From assembly GCA_902597895.1 (NCBI GenBank), contig CACJZM010000002.1, positions 1-64,000 of the forward strand: a stretch of DNA of 64,000 nucleotides. The letters are read 5' to 3'. The translations under genes and the position numbers were made by a program. Origin of the DNA: an uncultured Pelagibacteraceae bacterium. GTDB taxonomy: Bacteria > Pseudomonadota > Alphaproteobacteria > Pelagibacterales > Pelagibacteraceae. Positions 36,084-45,055 of this stretch are shown in pieces; position 1 is the first letter of the stretch, and each line of letters begins with the position of its first letter. The notes under the pieces were generated by a model that worked only from the letters and a program-made list of their open reading frames with translations, did no database searches and was not told the DNA's origin.

Positions 36084-36887
36084 TCAATTTTTCAATTTAA
36101 TCGTTTGTTTTATTTTTAAAAGTGAAAGTATAAATAGAAATAAAGCTGCAGCCACAATTGATGGTCCTGAAGGTGTATTAAATTCTAATGATGAAAATAG
36201 ACCGATTAAAACTGATAGCAAACCTCCAATAATTGAATATGTTACCATTTTTAATGGACTATCAGATATATTTCTAGCCATTGCTGCTGGTATGATTAAC
36301 ATTCCTGTAATTAATAATAAACCTACCATTTTGATTGATATAGCAATAATAGCTGCCATTAAAATTGTAAATATAGCTTTAGCTCTATCAGGATTTAAAC
36401 CTTCAGCTTCAGCTAATTCATAATTTACTGTTGATGCAAACAATGGTTTCCATATTAATTTAAGTATCAGTAATATTAAAGCACCACCAAACCATATAAT
36501 ATATATGTCGTTAACGGTTACAGCTAAAATATCTCCAAATAACAATCCCATGATGTCAAATCTTATAAATGTTAAAAAACCAATAACTACAAGACCAACA
36601 GCTAATGAAGAATGTGCTAAAAGACCTAGTAAAGCGTCACCAGGAAGATTAGTTTTATTTTGTAGTTGAACTAAAATTAAAGCTATTAAAGATGAAGTTA
36701 TAAATACAGAAAAAGCAATATTAAATTCTAAAGAATAAGCAATAGTAACACCAAGTAGGGCAGAGTGAGCAAGAGTATCACCAAAATACGACAATCTTCT
36801 CCATATTACAAAGCAACCTAGAGGTCCTGTAACAAATGCAACACCAATTCCTGCAAAAAGAGCTCTTATAAAAAAATCATCAAACAT
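36084..36887 (-). CDS. znuB: ZnuB, zinc ABC transporter permease
   Basis: Membrane subunit of a family 9 metal ABC importer, 267 residues with about eight hydrophobic segments. It starts MFDDFFIRALFAGIGVAFVT, contains GPLGCFVIWRRLSYFGDTLAHSALLG, and has the cytoplasmic coupling motif around EAEGLNPDRAKAIF. Manganese transporters of the same family look alike, but the zur neighbour points to zinc. It starts 1 bp after the znuC stop. Confidence 0.92.
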   Translation of the reverse strand: MFDDFFIRALFAGIGVAFVTGPLGCFVIWRRLSYFGDTLAHSALLGVTIAYSLEFNIAFSVFITSSLIALILVQLQNKTNLPGDALLGLLAHSSLAVGLVVIGFLTFIRFDIMGLLFGDILAVTVNDIYIIWFGGALILLILKLIWKPLFASTVNYELAEAEGLNPDRAKAIFTILMAAIIAISIKMVGLLLITGMLIIPAAMARNISDSPLKMVTYSIIGGLLSVLIGLFSSLEFNTPSGPSIVAAALFLFILSLLKIKQTIKLKN

Positions 36888-36888
36888 A

Positions 36889-37638
36889 TTAATTTTTTTG
36901 TTTTATACTTCCATCATTAGAATGAACATGGTCGTGTTTATGTTCATATCTAGATAGTATTTGAGAAGCTTGTTCTCCAAATAAAGCTTTGTATTCATTA
37001 TTTTTTGCAACATCAATTGGAGATCCAGAGCAACATACGTGACCATTTAAACATACAACATGATCTGTAGCACTCATTACGGTGTGTAGGTCATGAGAAA
37101 TTAATAAAATTCCACAATTTAATTTATCAGATATTTCTTTAATCAATTTATAGAGAGCTATCTCTCCCGTAAAATCCACACCTTGAACTGGCTCATCAAG
37201 AACTAGTAATTCTGGTTTTTTTGAAATAGCTCTAGCAAGCAGTACCCTTTGAAACTCACCTCCAGATAGATTTCCTAAATTTTTATTTTTTAGATTTAAA
37301 ACACCAGTTAATGTTAAAGCTTTATTTATTTCTTCATCTTTTAGATTTTCAGTTAAAACCATGAAATCATGTACCCTTAATGGCAATGTCCAATCTACAG
37401 AAATTTTTTGAGGCACATACCCAATTTTATCAGTAAATTTCTCTACATTACCCTCAATTTTTTTATAAATACCCAATGCAATCTTTGCGGTTGTGCTTTT
37501 ACCAGATCCATTAGGGCCAATAAGAGTAACAATTTTACCTTTTTCTACTTCTAATGATACGCCTTGTACAAGCCATTTATCATTTTGACGTATACCTGCA
37601 TTTTTTAATTTTACTAAAATATTATTTTCAGAGCTCAT
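36889..37638 (-). CDS. znuC: ZnuC, zinc ABC transporter ATPase
   Basis: ATPase of the zinc importer, 249 residues. It has Walker A GPNGSGKST, signature LSGGEFQRVLLARA, Walker B LLVLDEPVQGVD and switch LISHDLHTV. The C-terminal tail is histidine-rich (YEHKHDHVH), as often seen in zinc transport proteins. It is the first gene of znuC-znuB-zur and is divergent from znuA. Confidence 0.93.
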   Translation of the reverse strand: MSSENNILVKLKNAGIRQNDKWLVQGVSLEVEKGKIVTLIGPNGSGKSTTAKIALGIYKKIEGNVEKFTDKIGYVPQKISVDWTLPLRVHDFMVLTENLKDEEINKALTLTGVLNLKNKNLGNLSGGEFQRVLLARAISKKPELLVLDEPVQGVDFTGEIALYKLIKEISDKLNCGILLISHDLHTVMSATDHVVCLNGHVCCSGSPIDVAKNNEYKALFGEQASQILSRYEHKHDHVHSNDGSIKQKN

Positions 37639-37659
37639 TTTATCACTTGACTTATTAAT

Positions 37660-37690
37660 GTTATATTATTACACAGCGTTATATTATAAC
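37660..37690. promoter_or_regulatory. Tandem Zur-box-like palindromes between znuC and znuA
   Basis: GTTATATTATTAC (37660-37672) and the perfect palindrome GTTATATTATAAC (37678-37690) lie 18 bp apart in the 72-bp divergent gap. They match the GTTAT-ATAAC style of alphaproteobacterial Zur sites. A TTGACT at 37647-37652 could be a -35 element for znuA. Zinc-bound Zur would silence both transcripts. Confidence 0.72.
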
Positions 37691-37710
37691 AACAACAAAA
37701 TATTTTAATT

Positions 37711-38820
37711 ATGAAAAACTTAAAAAAATTGCCATTTATCCTTACAATCATATCATTCTTGTCATTATTTTCATCAGTCAATGCTGAAATTAAGGTGGTA
37801 GCATCTATTAAACCTATACATTCATTAGCTAGTTATTTAATGGATGGGGTTGCTAAGCCAGACTTAATAGTTGATGGATACTCTTCTCCACACGGTTTTG
37901 CACTTAAACCTTCTCACGCTAAAATGTTACAGAACGCAGATATAATTTTTTGGGTAGGTGAAGATTTAGAGAATTTTTTGGTTAAACCTCTTAACTCAAT
38001 AGCAAAAAAAGCTGAAAAAATAGAATTAATGGAGATTAAAGGACTAGAAAAATTAAAGTTTAGAGAAAGAAATATTTTTGATGGTCATGAAGGTCATGAT
38101 GAGCACGGACACGATGAAGATGGTCATAAAGAAGATGATCATGATGAGCACGGACACGATGAAGATGGTCACAAAGAAGATGATCATGATGAGCACGGAC
38201 ACGAAGAAGATGGTCATAAAGAAGATGATCATGACGACCACGGGCACGATGAAGATGGTCATAAAGAAGATGATCATGACGAACATGGACATGATGAACA
38301 CGAAGGCCATGCGCATGGTGAGTATGACCCACACATTTGGTTAGATCCGGAAAATGCTAAAGTTATTTTAAATGAAATGGTTGAACATTTAATAGAAAAT
38401 GATGAAAAAAATGCTTCAACTTATAAAAAGAATTTAAAAAAAGCTCAAAAAGATTTAGATAAACTTTTAAAAAAAGTAAAATCTGATCTAAATAAAGATT
38501 TTAAATCAATTGTTTTTCACGATGCATATCAATACTTTGAAAAAAGATTTGATGTTAATGTGTTAGGTGCATTTACAGTAAATACAGATGTTATGCCAGG
38601 TGCTGAACAATTGGCAGAAATCAGAGAAATTATTGAACACGATAAGGTAAGTTGTATATTCTCTGAGCCTCAATTTAACCCAGACATAATTAATGCTGTG
38701 GCTAAAGATATGGATATTCAAACTGGAGTACTTGATCCATTAGGTGCAACTTTAGATCCTGGTAAAGATTTATATTTTGATTTAATTAAAAATATGTCTA
38801 AATCTTTCAAAGGTTGTTAA
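37711..38820 (+). CDS. znuA: ZnuA, periplasmic zinc-binding protein with an expanded His-rich loop
   Basis: Solute-binding subunit of the Znu importer, 369 residues. After a signal peptide ending near SSVNA it has IKPIHSLASYLMDGV and SPHGFALKPSHAKML, with zinc-binding histidines. It also has DPHIWLDPENAK after the loop, FHDAYQYFEKRF, and the C-terminal FSEPQFNP. Residues about 125-205 are a charged histidine-rich insertion built from a 15-residue repeat. A Zur-like double site lies directly upstream. Confidence 0.94.
   Translation: MKNLKKLPFILTIISFLSLFSSVNAEIKVVASIKPIHSLASYLMDGVAKPDLIVDGYSSPHGFALKPSHAKMLQNADIIFWVGEDLENFLVKPLNSIAKKAEKIELMEIKGLEKLKFRERNIFDGHEGHDEHGHDEDGHKEDDHDEHGHDEDGHKEDDHDEHGHEEDGHKEDDHDDHGHDEDGHKEDDHDEHGHDEHEGHAHGEYDPHIWLDPENAKVILNEMVEHLIENDEKNASTYKKNLKKAQKDLDKLLKKVKSDLNKDFKSIVFHDAYQYFEKRFDVNVLGAFTVNTDVMPGAEQLAEIREIIEHDKVSCIFSEPQFNPDIINAVAKDMDIQTGVLDPLGATLDPGKDLYFDLIKNMSKSFKGC
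38107..38286 (+). repeat. Four tandem 45-bp repeats encoding the ZnuA histidine-rich loop
   Basis: Copies begin at 38107, 38152, 38197 and 38242. Each encodes a 15-residue unit close to GHDEDGHKEDDHDEH, and a partial fifth unit follows from 38287. Copies differ at only a few bases, pointing to recent in-frame expansion. Confidence 0.93.
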
Positions 38821-38862
38821 TTTAAAATTGATCTTTTGTAATAAATAATATCTAATAAAGGG

Positions 38863-39861
38863 ATGAGTACAGTTTCCCTTACGTTAGATGCAATATTTGA
38901 CCTAGCTAAAAAAACATTATTAGCAAATGAATGTAATGAAGAAACAGCATCAATACTTGCAGATTTAATAATGAAAGCTGAAAGAGATGGTTCATTATCT
39001 CATGGTCTATTTAGACTACCAGCTTATGTGACAGGACTTAAAAGTGGTAAAATAAATGGCAAAGGTAAACCAGAAGTTAAAAAAATATCACCAAGTGTAA
39101 TAAAAGTTTCAGGAAATAATTGTTTAGCTCCTGTAGTTTTAAATAAAGGTATTCCAGAATTAGTAAAAGCTGCAAAAGAAAATGGAGTAGCAGTTTTAGC
39201 TATTAATAATTCACATCATATGGCTGCTATGTGGCCTGAAACAGAAATGATAGCAGAGCAAGGGTTAGTAGCTTTTGCTTGCACATCTTACAAACCTGCT
39301 GTTGCACCCGCTGGAGCAACAAAAGCATTATTTGGAACAAATCCAATTTCCTTTGCTTGGCCAAGAAAAGGAAAAACACCAGTTGTGTATGATATGGCAA
39401 CTGCATCAATGGCAATGGGTGAAGTACAAGTTGCTAAAAGGGAAGGTCACAAAGTACCTCTTGGTACAGGATTGACTAAAGATGGTAAAGAAACCACGGA
39501 CCCTGGTGAAATAGTTGATGGTGGAGTTTTACTACCGTTTGGAGGCTATAAGGGCTCTGGAATTGCTATGATGGTCGAATTAATGGCAGGAGCCTTAGTT
39601 GGAGATAATTTTAGTTTTGAAACAGCTGCAAAAGATAATAATGATGGTGGCCCACCAAGTGGTGGTGAATTTATTTTAGCAATATCACCAGATAAACTAT
39701 CTGGAAATGATTGGAATAAACATGCAGATGAATTTTTTGAAAAAATGAAATCTATGGATGGTGTAAGGTTACCAGGTGAAAGAAGACATAAAAATAGATT
39801 AGACAAAGGTCCAAGAAATATAAATGAAGAATTGGTAAATAAAATTAAATCTTTAAGCTAA
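38863..39861 (+). CDS. Ldh2-family NAD(P)H-dependent oxidoreductase
   Basis: A 332-residue member of the malate/L-lactate/sulfolactate dehydrogenase-like family, unrelated to classical LDH. Recognisable blocks are RDGSLSHGLFRLPAYV, NNSHHMAAMWPETE, LFGTNPISFAWP and LLPFGGYKGSGIAMMVEL. Members reduce 2-keto acids or cyclic imines such as delta-1-piperideine-2-carboxylate, so the substrate cannot be fixed from sequence. The gene stands between znuA and xthA; its 3' end overlaps the convergent xthA by 9 bp. Confidence 0.85.
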   Translation: MSTVSLTLDAIFDLAKKTLLANECNEETASILADLIMKAERDGSLSHGLFRLPAYVTGLKSGKINGKGKPEVKKISPSVIKVSGNNCLAPVVLNKGIPELVKAAKENGVAVLAINNSHHMAAMWPETEMIAEQGLVAFACTSYKPAVAPAGATKALFGTNPISFAWPRKGKTPVVYDMATASMAMGEVQVAKREGHKVPLGTGLTKDGKETTDPGEIVDGGVLLPFGGYKGSGIAMMVELMAGALVGDNFSFETAAKDNNDGGPPSGGEFILAISPDKLSGNDWNKHADEFFEKMKSMDGVRLPGERRHKNRLDKGPRNINEELVNKIKSLS

Positions 39862-40629
39862 TTCCAATTCAATAGGTGTATGATCTGATGGTTTTTGTTT
39901 ACCACGTGGATATTTATTTATATTTACATTTTTAACATTTCCAATTAACGAGTTTGACACTAAGAAATGATCAATTCTCATACCATTATTTTTTTGCCAA
40001 GCACCACTTGTATAATCCCAAAATGTATAACCTTCTTTATCAGGATGAATATATCTATATGCATCATTAAATCCCAAGTTTATAATTTCTCTTAATTTTT
40101 TTCTTATCTCTAATCTAAACAATGCATCATCTTCATAGCCTTTTGGATTATGAACATCCTCTGGTGAGGGTATAATATTAAAATCTCCTCCTATAATTAT
40201 ATTCTCATTTTTTTTTAAAAGAGATTTTAACTTTTTAATTAAACTATCTAACCAATAGAGTTTATAAGTATACTTTTCTGTATCAACGGGATTTCCATTT
40301 GGTGTATAAACATTAATTAAAAAAATATTTTTTTTCTTTAATTTTATATCTGCAGAAATCAATCTTGACTGTTTATTTTTATCCTTAAAAATATCATTTT
40401 GTATATTATCTAGTTTTTTTTTGGAAACTATTGCTACACCGTTGTAACTTTTTTGACCAAATACGTAGTTTTCATAATTTAAAGATTGAAAATCATCAAA
40501 TGGATAGGTCTCATTAGGAGTTTTAATCTCCTGCATCATCATTATATCTGGTGAAAATTTTTTTAAATATTCTTTAATATTTTCAATTCTAGCTCTGACA
40601 GAATTCACATTCCAGGAGCTAATTATCAT
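39853..40629 (-). CDS. xthA: Exodeoxyribonuclease III / AP endonuclease
   Basis: Base-excision repair nuclease of the EEP fold, 258 residues. Catalytic blocks are WNVNSVRAR at the N-terminus, MMQEIKT (metal-binding Glu), NVYTPNG, GGDFNIIPSPEDV and, at the C-terminus, RIDHFLVSN and PSDHTPIELEL (Asp-His pair). It starts directly after the erpA-like stop codon, so the two form a minus-strand pair. Confidence 0.94.
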   Translation of the reverse strand: MIISSWNVNSVRARIENIKEYLKKFSPDIMMMQEIKTPNETYPFDDFQSLNYENYVFGQKSYNGVAIVSKKKLDNIQNDIFKDKNKQSRLISADIKLKKKNIFLINVYTPNGNPVDTEKYTYKLYWLDSLIKKLKSLLKKNENIIIGGDFNIIPSPEDVHNPKGYEDDALFRLEIRKKLREIINLGFNDAYRYIHPDKEGYTFWDYTSGAWQKNNGMRIDHFLVSNSLIGNVKNVNINKYPRGKQKPSDHTPIELELA

Positions 40630-40950
40630 TTACACTGAAAATGAAACACCACATCCACATGAAGATTTGCTTTGTGGATTATTAATTTTAAATGAATCTC
40701 CTATTAATTCTTTAACATAATCAATTTCTGATCCTTTTAATAAATCTGCTGAAGTTTTATCAATAAGTATATTGTTTTGAACTAAGTCATCTTCTTGAGG
40801 TTTTTTATCAAATGAAAAATCGTATTGAAATCCTGAACAACCACCACCTTTTATCGCGATTCTAAAAAAAATACCCTCATCCTTTTTTGATAGGATGTTG
40901 TTGATATGTTTTATCGCATTATCAGTAAATTTAATTTCTTTAATCATCAT
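40630..40950 (-). CDS. erpA: A-type iron-sulfur carrier (ErpA/IscA family)
   Basis: A 106-residue HesB/IscA-fold protein that delivers Fe-S clusters to target enzymes. The three cluster-binding cysteines are in GGCSGFQYDF and the C-terminal SSCGCGVSF. Adjacent methionines at residues 1 and 2 leave a one-codon uncertainty in the start. Its place next to dgt-argS matches alphaproteobacterial erpA gene order, which is the reason for the symbol. Confidence 0.88.
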   Translation of the reverse strand: MMIKEIKFTDNAIKHINNILSKKDEGIFFRIAIKGGGCSGFQYDFSFDKKPQEDDLVQNNILIDKTSADLLKGSEIDYVKELIGDSFKINNPQSKSSCGCGVSFSV

Positions 40951-40997
40951 TCAACCCTGATATTACTAATATAATAGTAAATTACCATTTTTAAAGA

Positions 40998-42107
40998 ATG
41001 AAAAATTACAAATATCTAGCGATAATTAGTAGCAAAGGTAGAATATTTAAGGAACCTGGCTCAAATTATAGAAGTCCTTTTCAAAGAGATAGAGATAGAA
41101 TAATACATAGTTCAGCCTTTAGACGACTAAAACATAAAACCCAAGTATTTGTAAATACTGAGGGTGATCACTATAGAACCAGAATAACACACTCAATAGA
41201 AGTTGCTCAGATAGCAAGAACAATATCAAAATATTTACATCTAAATGATGATCTAACAGAAACATTAAGTTTAGCACATGACTTAGGTCATACCCCGTTC
41301 GGCCACGCTGGTGAAGATGCTTTGAATGAGTGTATGTTAGATTATGGTGGATTTGATCATAACCTACAAACATTAAGAATAGTTATGTTTTTAGAAAAAA
41401 AATATATTAAATTTAATGGTCTTAACTTAACAATTGAAACTTTAGATGGACTTCTAAAGCACAATGGGCCATGCAAAGATACTAAATTAATAAATAATTT
41501 AATTGGAGTTAAGAACTTTAAAAATAAAATTAATCTTAAAAAAAATTCAACACTTGAAGCTCAGATAGCCTCAATATCAGACGACATCGCATACAACAAT
41601 CATGATATCCAAGATGGATTTAATGCTAAACTTTTCAGTGTAAGTCATTTAAAGGAAATAAATTTTTTTAAAGACATAATCAATAGTTACCCTAAATCTA
41701 AGGATTTAAATATAATAATTTATCAAATGATAAGAGACTCGATTAATCTTATGGTAAAAAATTTAATTAACACAACAATTTTAAATTTAAAAAAAAATAA
41801 TATTAAAAAGATAAATGATATTTATAATTACCCTGGACAAATAGTTAATTTTTCTGATGATTACATTCAAATTATTAATGAAATAAGATTTTTTTTGAAA
41901 GAAAGGATGTATAAAAATAAAAATGTAATATCAAAAAATAATCATGGAAAAAAAGTTATCAAAAGTATTTATGCTCATATAAACAGATATCCTAAAAGAT
42001 ATTTACCCTATAATTCAAAGAAAAATTATAAAGAAAGAGCAATAGCTGATTATATATCTGGCATGACTGATAGATATGCTTTAAATATTTATAAATCTAT
42101 AAAATGA
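40998..42107 (+). CDS. dgt: Deoxyguanosinetriphosphate triphosphohydrolase-like protein
   Basis: HD-domain dNTPase converting dGTP or other dNTPs to nucleoside and tripolyphosphate. The motifs are RDRDRIIHSSAFRRLKHKTQ, RTRITHSIEVAQIAR and the metal-binding LAHDLGHTPFGHAGE. A later DDIAYNNHDIQDG gives the last metal ligand. At 369 residues it matches the short alphaproteobacterial form. It overlaps argS by 4 bp (ATGA). Confidence 0.92.
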   Translation: MKNYKYLAIISSKGRIFKEPGSNYRSPFQRDRDRIIHSSAFRRLKHKTQVFVNTEGDHYRTRITHSIEVAQIARTISKYLHLNDDLTETLSLAHDLGHTPFGHAGEDALNECMLDYGGFDHNLQTLRIVMFLEKKYIKFNGLNLTIETLDGLLKHNGPCKDTKLINNLIGVKNFKNKINLKKNSTLEAQIASISDDIAYNNHDIQDGFNAKLFSVSHLKEINFFKDIINSYPKSKDLNIIIYQMIRDSINLMVKNLINTTILNLKKNNIKKINDIYNYPGQIVNFSDDYIQIINEIRFFLKERMYKNKNVISKNNHGKKVIKSIYAHINRYPKRYLPYNSKKNYKERAIADYISGMTDRYALNIYKSIK

Positions 42108-43831
42108 ATATATTTGAAAATTATAAAAACAAAATTATTTCAATTTTAAATGAAGCAGCTAGTGAAGGTCATATTGTGCTACCTAATAATTTAAATGGTA
42201 TTAATGTTGATAGCACTCCTAAATCAATCGACTTTGATATTTCTACAAATGTATCAATGGTACTAGCTAAATTAAATTCTAAATCTCCAGAAGAATTATC
42301 AAAAGTTATAATTGAATTAATTAAAAAAAAAGATACTAAAATTGATTTAATAGAGTTTGCTAAACCTGGTTTTATTAATATTAAATTTACCAAAAAGTTC
42401 TGGAGTGAGTTTTCTCAAAGTGTTATTGAAAATGAAATATCATATGGTTCGAGTAAACTTAAAGGCAGAAAAATACTTGTAGAATATGTGTCAGCTAATC
42501 CTACTGGCCCACTTCATGTTGGACATTGTAGAGGCGCTATATTAGGTGATGTTATCTCAAATCTTTTAATTTTTAACAATAATGATGTATCAAAAGAATA
42601 TTACGTAAATGATCATGGTAACCAAATTTATCATTTTACCTATTCTATATATCTAAGAATTCGAGAAAAATTATTTAATGAAAAATTCCCAATTGATAAT
42701 GAAGATTTATATCCTGGAAATTATTTAATAGATATTGCAAGCAATATAATAACAAAAAAAAAGATCTTAGATTTTTCTAATTATGAAAATATTAAAGAGG
42801 AGTTAAAAACAGCATCAGTTAATGAATCTTTAGCTCTTATAAAGAAAAATTTAAATGATCTTGGAATTAAACACGATAATTTTATCAGTGAGACTAAAAT
42901 TGTTAATGATAATGAAGTAGATAAAGTTGTAAAGAAACTACAAGATAGTAATTATATTTATACAGGAAAAATAAATGCCCCGGTAAAAGAAAATAACGGT
43001 GAATGGGTTGAACGTGATCAATTATTATTTAAATCAACAAGCTTTGGAGATGATAAAGACAGAGCTCTTCAAAAAAGTGATCTTAGCTGGACTTATTTTG
43101 CTAGTGATGTTGCTTATCACAATACAAAGATAAACAGAAAATTTGATAAATTAATAAATATACTTGGCGCTGATCATGCTGGATACATTAAACGAATTTC
43201 ATCAGTTGTTGAAGCTTTATCAGGAGAAAAAAATAAACTTATTTGTAAAGTTAGTCAGCTAGTTAAACTTATTAAAGATGGCAAACCTTTTAAAATGTCA
43301 AAAAGAAAAGGTGACTATATAACTGTTGATGATCTACTAGATCAGGTTGGAAAAGATGCAACAAGATTTATTATGTTAAGTAGAAGCAGTGATGTAGAAC
43401 TAGATTTTAATTTTACAAAAGTAAAAGAAAAATCAAAAGATAATCCACTTTATTATGTTCAGTATTGTTACGCTAGAATCTCATCAGTTTTTAGAAATAT
43501 TAATTTAGATATCAAAGATAAAGTAAATATTAAAAATTATTCATTTGAATATTCAAAGGATGAAATTAATATCTTAAGAAAAGTTTCAGAATGGCCAAGA
43601 TGCATAGAAACATCATCAAGTAAATTAGAACCTCACAGAATACCTGTTTATTTGTTTGAACTAGCATCTGATTTTCATAGTTATTGGAATATGGGCAGAG
43701 AAGATGTAAAAAAAAGATTTATAGATAATGATAGAATATCTGATGACAAAATTGTATTTTTAAAGTTGGTATCAATAGTAATTAAATCTGGAATGAATAT
43801 ATTAGGAGTAAATACTCCAGAAAAAATGTAA
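42104..43831 (+). CDS. argS: Arginyl-tRNA synthetase
   Basis: Class I synthetase charging tRNA-Arg, including the tRNA-Arg(TCT) in this window. The N-terminal additional domain is present, then VSANPTGPLHVGHCRGA (HIGH motif as HVGH) and the KMSKS-type PFKMSKRKGDYIT. The C-terminal DALR anticodon-binding domain is near YVQYCYARISSVFR. The 575-residue length is typical. It overlaps dgt upstream and the next small gene by one base. Confidence 0.96.
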   Translation: MNIFENYKNKIISILNEAASEGHIVLPNNLNGINVDSTPKSIDFDISTNVSMVLAKLNSKSPEELSKVIIELIKKKDTKIDLIEFAKPGFINIKFTKKFWSEFSQSVIENEISYGSSKLKGRKILVEYVSANPTGPLHVGHCRGAILGDVISNLLIFNNNDVSKEYYVNDHGNQIYHFTYSIYLRIREKLFNEKFPIDNEDLYPGNYLIDIASNIITKKKILDFSNYENIKEELKTASVNESLALIKKNLNDLGIKHDNFISETKIVNDNEVDKVVKKLQDSNYIYTGKINAPVKENNGEWVERDQLLFKSTSFGDDKDRALQKSDLSWTYFASDVAYHNTKINRKFDKLINILGADHAGYIKRISSVVEALSGEKNKLICKVSQLVKLIKDGKPFKMSKRKGDYITVDDLLDQVGKDATRFIMLSRSSDVELDFNFTKVKEKSKDNPLYYVQYCYARISSVFRNINLDIKDKVNIKNYSFEYSKDEINILRKVSEWPRCIETSSSKLEPHRIPVYLFELASDFHSYWNMGREDVKKRFIDNDRISDDKIVFLKLVSIVIKSGMNILGVNTPEKM

Positions 43832-44103
43832 TGTTTAAAGAAATAAAACTAGCTTTTTATATAATTACAATTTCTTTATTTTTATTTTTAACATCAAAAT
43901 ATTATTTTTCCGATGCAAATATTAAAAATTATTTTAGAAAAATTAATACAATAGATCAGTCAATAAAAATTATTGGTGAAAAACTAATAGTATTAGAAAG
44001 TGATACTGAAAATATTATTCAAGATGTTGATAAAAACAATGACACAAATAAAAAAAATAAGAACTTTTCTTTTTGGGAGCTTTTAAATAATAATGATGGA
44101 TAG
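43831..44103 (+). CDS. Small single-pass membrane protein at the position of a SPOR-domain gene
   Basis: A 90-residue protein with one N-terminal transmembrane helix (LAFYIITISLFLFLTS) and a charged, asparagine/lysine-rich remainder. It overlaps argS by one base and nagZ by 11 bp. In other alphaproteobacteria the gene between argS and nagZ encodes a longer inner-membrane protein with a C-terminal peptidoglycan-binding SPOR domain. No SPOR domain is visible here, so it may be a truncated remnant keeping only the anchor. No known function. Confidence 0.65.
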   Translation: MFKEIKLAFYIITISLFLFLTSKYYFSDANIKNYFRKINTIDQSIKIIGEKLIVLESDTENIIQDVDKNNDTNKKNKNFSFWELLNNNDG

Positions 44104-45043
44104 AAAAAAAGCATTTATTGTTGGTATAAAGAGTACCAAATTAAGCAAAAAAGAAATTATTTTTTTAAAAAAGCATAAACCATGGGGAATTATTCTTTTT
44201 TCAAGAAATATAAACTCAATTAAACAAACAAAAAATCTAACAGATCATATTAGAATAATATTTAAGGATAAAAACTATCCTATAATTATTGACGAAGAAG
44301 GTGGTACAGTATCAAGATTAAAAAAAATCATAGATACATCAATATTTAGTCAAAAGTATTTTGGAAATTTGTATAGAAAAGATAAAAAAAAGTTTGGTAT
44401 ATATTTTTCAGTTTATATTAATCAAATATCACATATTCTAAAATTATTAGGTATTAACATTAATACGGTACCCGTTCTTGATGTCATAAGAAGTTTTTCC
44501 AGCAGGGTATTAAAAGATAGATGTTACTCGTCAAATCCAAAAACTGTTTCTGATCTAGGTAATTTATGTATTAAGATCTTTGAAAAAAATGGTATTGCAA
44601 CAGTTATAAAGCATATTCCTGGTCATGGTCTTTCATCTAAGGACACACATTATGATCTACCCAAGATAAAAGAAAAACTATCCAAACTGAAAAAAAATGA
44701 TTTTTATCCATTTAGAAATAAGTCTTCATATTTAGCCATGACTGCACATATTATTTATGAATCTATTGATAAATTAAATACTGCAACACATTCAAAGAAA
44801 GTAATAAAAATTATTAGAAATAATATTGGATATAAAAATATAATTATGACTGATGATATATCAATGAAAGCACTTAAATTCTCATTAAAGGAAAATACAA
44901 TAAGAGCTTTTACTGCAGGTTGTAATATTGTTTTGCATTGCAATGGTAATATTAAGGAAATGACAACTGTAGCTAATAATTCTCCATTTATTACTAAATT
45001 TATTAGAAAAAAAAATACTAATTTAAATCTTATATTTGGATAG
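44093..45043 (+). CDS. nagZ: Beta-N-acetylglucosaminidase NagZ (GH3)
   Basis: Glycoside hydrolase family 3 enzyme acting in peptidoglycan recycling by removing N-acetylglucosamine from muropeptides. Motifs are PIIIDEEGGTVSRLK, KHIPGHGLSSKDTHYDLP, which carries the Asp-His catalytic dyad loop, and IIMTDDISMKAL with the nucleophile aspartate. At 316 residues it is the single-domain NagZ form. It has no signal peptide, so it is cytoplasmic. scpA follows after 12 bp. Confidence 0.9.
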   Translation: MMDRKKAFIVGIKSTKLSKKEIIFLKKHKPWGIILFSRNINSIKQTKNLTDHIRIIFKDKNYPIIIDEEGGTVSRLKKIIDTSIFSQKYFGNLYRKDKKKFGIYFSVYINQISHILKLLGININTVPVLDVIRSFSSRVLKDRCYSSNPKTVSDLGNLCIKIFEKNGIATVIKHIPGHGLSSKDTHYDLPKIKEKLSKLKKNDFYPFRNKSSYLAMTAHIIYESIDKLNTATHSKKVIKIIRNNIGYKNIIMTDDISMKALKFSLKENTIRAFTAGCNIVLHCNGNIKEMTTVANNSPFITKFIRKKNTNLNLIFG

Positions 45044-45055
45044 AATACATTTTAT

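Noticed and set aside
36061-36423. A 120-codon + strand reading frame opposite znuB
   Set aside because: znuB on the minus strand has clear family motifs; the opposite frame resembles nothing.
38053-38344. Three long overlapping reading frames in and opposite the znuA repeats
   Set aside because: They arise because the 45-bp repeat has no stops in several frames; the znuA frame encodes the known His-rich loop.
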